A stretch of 43,628 bases of DNA from the NCBI RefSeq assembly GCF_031179145.1, contig NZ_JAPSIB010000020.1, positions 1-43,628 on the forward strand, read 5' to 3'. The notes under the pieces were generated by a model, which was not told the origin of the DNA, did not search any database, and saw only the letters and a program-made list of their open reading frames with translations. The stretch's first letter is position 1. Every line of letters begins with the position of its first letter. Source of the stretch: Brevibacterium sp. GTDB taxonomy: Bacteria > Actinomycetota > Actinomycetes > Actinomycetales > Brevibacteriaceae. Positions 42,084-43,628 of the stretch are shown here, in pieces. Both the position numbers and the translations under genes were made by a program.

Positions 42084-43277
42084 ATGGATCTCGAACTCAG
42101 TGACATTCAGCAGGAGCTCGGCAGCAGCCTGGCCAAATACCTCCGCAGCGAGTACGACCAGTCGGTGCGTGAAGCCATCCTCGGCAGCGAGGAGGGCATC
42201 TCCCGCGAGCAGTGGAAGAGCTTCGCGGAGATGGGCCTGCTCGGGCTCGCCGTGCCGGAGAGCTATGGAGGTGCGGGTATGACCTTCGCCGAGGTGGCCG
42301 TCGTGATGGAGGCATTCGGCCGCGCTCTGGTCCTCGAGCCGTATCTGGCCACGGCGGTGCTCGGTGCGAACGCGGTGGTCGCCGCGGGCACCGAGGAGCA
42401 GAAGCAGGCGATCCTGCCGGGTGTGTGCGAGGGCAGCGTCTTCCTCGCGTTCGCCGGCTACGAAGCGGGACAGCGCTACTCCCTCGACTCCCCCGCAACG
42501 ACCGCCACGACCGCCACGGCGAGTCAGGGGCTCGCGACCGACGGCACGACCGCCTCGGCGGGGGATGCATCCGTGACCCTGCACGGGGAGAAGTGCAGCG
42601 TCCTCGGCGGTGACGTCGCCGATCAGTTCATCGTCACTGCCGTCGAGGACGGCGAGCTCGGACTGTTCCTCGTCGACGCCTCGGCGCGAGGAGTCAGCCG
42701 CATCGCGCACCGGCAGGCCGATGGGCTGGGGACTGCGAGCGTGCTCTTCGAGGACGCCCCGGCCCAGCGCCTCGACTCGGCCCCCGCCGCCGAGGTGGTC
42801 GCCGAGGTTCTCGACACCGCGAACGCGGCGATCATGGCCGAGGCCGTCGGGGCGATGGAGACGTCGCTGAAGATGACGGCAGACTACCTGCGGACCCGCG
42901 AGCAGTTCGGCGCCCCTATCGGCACCAATCAGGCGCTGCAGCACCGAGCCGCGGACATGTACGCGTCCCTCGAGGATGCCCGCAGCATGGCACTGTTCGC
43001 CCGCCTGGCCGTCACCGCCGAATCAGAGGGCGCGGAGAAGGACCGCCATCGCGATGTCGTCGCCGCGAAGATCGTCGTCGACGGGACGGCACGCCACATC
43101 AGCCAGGAGTCGATCCAGATGCACGGCGGCATCGGCATGACGATGGAGTACCCCATCGGGCACTACGCCAAGCGTCTGACGGTCATCTCCCGGACCTTCG
43201 ACGACGCTGACTCGCTGACCGCAGAGCTCGCGCAGCTGGGTGGACTCATCGAGCCCCACGCCGCCGATCTGAACTGA
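42084..43277 (+). CDS. Acyl-CoA dehydrogenase (FadE-like, second subunit)
   Basis: This 397-aa protein has VPESYGGAGMTFAEVAVVME, TADYLRTREQFGAPIGTNQA and MHGGIGMTMEYPIGHYAKR, so the C-terminal FAD-contact half is well kept. The middle beta domain is shorter and divergent; it carries an Ala/Thr-rich stretch (TTATTATASQ) where the substrate motif of the first subunit would be. This asymmetry is what is seen in alpha2-beta2 FadE pairs, where one subunit binds FAD and substrate unequally. The ATG at 42084 has AAGGACGGAA just upstream; the frame start at 42033 has none. It is co-transcribed with the first dehydrogenase. Confidence 0.92.
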   Translation: MDLELSDIQQELGSSLAKYLRSEYDQSVREAILGSEEGISREQWKSFAEMGLLGLAVPESYGGAGMTFAEVAVVMEAFGRALVLEPYLATAVLGANAVVAAGTEEQKQAILPGVCEGSVFLAFAGYEAGQRYSLDSPATTATTATASQGLATDGTTASAGDASVTLHGEKCSVLGGDVADQFIVTAVEDGELGLFLVDASARGVSRIAHRQADGLGTASVLFEDAPAQRLDSAPAAEVVAEVLDTANAAIMAEAVGAMETSLKMTADYLRTREQFGAPIGTNQALQHRAADMYASLEDARSMALFARLAVTAESEGAEKDRHRDVVAAKIVVDGTARHISQESIQMHGGIGMTMEYPIGHYAKRLTVISRTFDDADSLTAELAQLGGLIEPHAADLN

Positions 43278-43300
43278 GCTCCGCGGGCCACGGCGCCCGA

Positions 43301-43365
43301 CGAGCGGCCCACTTTGCGAGAACACCGAGCGGCCCACTTTGCGAGAACACCGAGCGGCCCACTTT
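43301..43365. repeat. 25-bp tandem repeat
   Basis: Two exact 25-bp units (43301-43325 and 43326-43350) start CGAGCGGCCCACTTTGC. A third copy of the first 15 bp (43351-43365) runs on into the left arm of the large hairpin. It is non-coding and lies 24 nt after the dehydrogenase stop. Confidence 0.85.
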
Positions 43366-43419
43366 CCATCGAGAGGTCCGGTTGCAGCCCGGTCTCTCGA
43401 TGGAAAGTGGGCCGCTCGG
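43350..43419. terminator. Large inverted repeat between convergent genes
   Basis: A perfect 26-bp inverted repeat (43350-43375 with 43394-43419) has an 18-nt centre in which CCGG/CCGG can pair further. The right arm is also complementary to the shared 15-bp core in each of the tandem copies upstream. It sits between convergent genes and could terminate both. The size and repeat-linked structure also fit a dispersed REP-like element. Confidence 0.75.
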
Positions 43420-43482
43420 TGATGTGGTCCAAGCGCACACGGTCGCATTCGCCGTGGTCGGCTCATTTTCGCCGTGTTCGCC

Positions 43483-43628
43483 TCAGTCCACGCTCTGGCC
43501 GTAGACGTGGCGGCGCACCCAGGAGTGCATGGTGATGGCCGCGGCGGCTGCGGCATTCATCGACCGCGTAGAACCGAACTGGGCGATCGACAGCACAGCC
43601 GTGCTCGCCCGGTGGGCCTCCTCGCTCA
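43483..43628 (-). CDS. TrmH/SpoU family RNA methyltransferase, C-terminal part
   Basis: Only the last 48 codons are inside the window; the gene continues beyond 43628. The translation includes IAQFGSTRSMNAAAAAAITM, the C-terminal motif 3 of SpoU (SPOUT) 2'-O-methyltransferases, which forms the knot that binds S-adenosylmethionine (compare the usual SLN-V-A). It ends HSWVRRHVYGQSVD. The target RNA cannot be told from this fragment. Confidence 0.8.
   Translation of the reverse strand, partial: SEEAHRASTAVLSIAQFGSTRSMNAAAAAAITMHSWVRRHVYGQSVD

Noticed and set aside
13716..43628. Genomic island or prophage bringing in the polysaccharide locus.
   Set aside because: No integrase, transposase, tRNA or attachment-site repeat is visible in the window; the borders look like ordinary chromosomal genes.

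Overview
The window is high-GC DNA with strong G/C bias at third codon positions and dense, often overlapping genes. No mobile element, tRNA, rRNA or CRISPR array was seen. The gene families, together with several promoters that place the -10 element 6-7 nt before the start codon (leaderless mRNAs), point to an actinobacterium. A Micrococcales genus such as Brevibacterium is my guess from the gene mix, not something the sequence proves.

Layout. (1) 1-9.2 kb is housekeeping and transport: an AGCS Na+/amino-acid symporter, a UvrA paralogue of the short class, class II fructose-bisphosphate aldolase, a BCCT betaine/choline transporter and a UMF1/Atg22-type MFS carrier. (2) 9.2-13.6 kb holds two small regulated units whose promoters lie side by side: ArsR-SRPBCC on the minus strand, and TetR-ABC ATPase-ABC permease on the plus strand. 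The permease resembles polyketide-antibiotic exporters. Each unit has a recognisable operator embedded in a leaderless promoter. (3) 13.7-14.7 kb holds an alpha/beta hydrolase. (4) 14.9-30.8 kb is a minus-strand surface-polysaccharide locus. In transcription order it encodes a PglF-type 4,6-dehydratase, a FemAB-like acyltransferase, an initiating sugar-phosphate transferase fused to a GNAT-like domain, a PLP aminotransferase, a Wzz/BY-kinase, a low-molecular-weight tyrosine phosphatase, a LuxR protein lacking its ATPase, a second Wzz/BY-kinase-like protein with a lost Walker A lysine, a flippase, a GT4 glycosyltransferase and a Wzy-like polymerase/ligase. (5) 31.2-40.5 kb, on the same strand and upstream of the locus, holds three complete STAND/LuxR regulators and a second FemAB-like acyltransferase. 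(6) 40.8-43.3 kb holds a pair of acyl-CoA dehydrogenases, then a repeat/hairpin element and the 3' end of a TrmH/SpoU RNA methyltransferase.

How the parts may work together. Dehydratase, aminotransferase and GNAT-fused phosphoglycosyl transferase would make and load a di-N-acylated 2,4-diamino-trideoxy sugar on undecaprenyl phosphate. The single GT4 enzyme extends it, the flippase exports it and the Wzy-like protein polymerises it. The Wzz/kinase proteins and the phosphatase would control chain length through reversible tyrosine phosphorylation. The most unusual points are the split of this control between one intact and one apparently ATP-binding-defective kinase, the ATPase-less LuxR protein translationally coupled to the phosphatase, and the bank of large STAND/LuxR regulators next to the locus.
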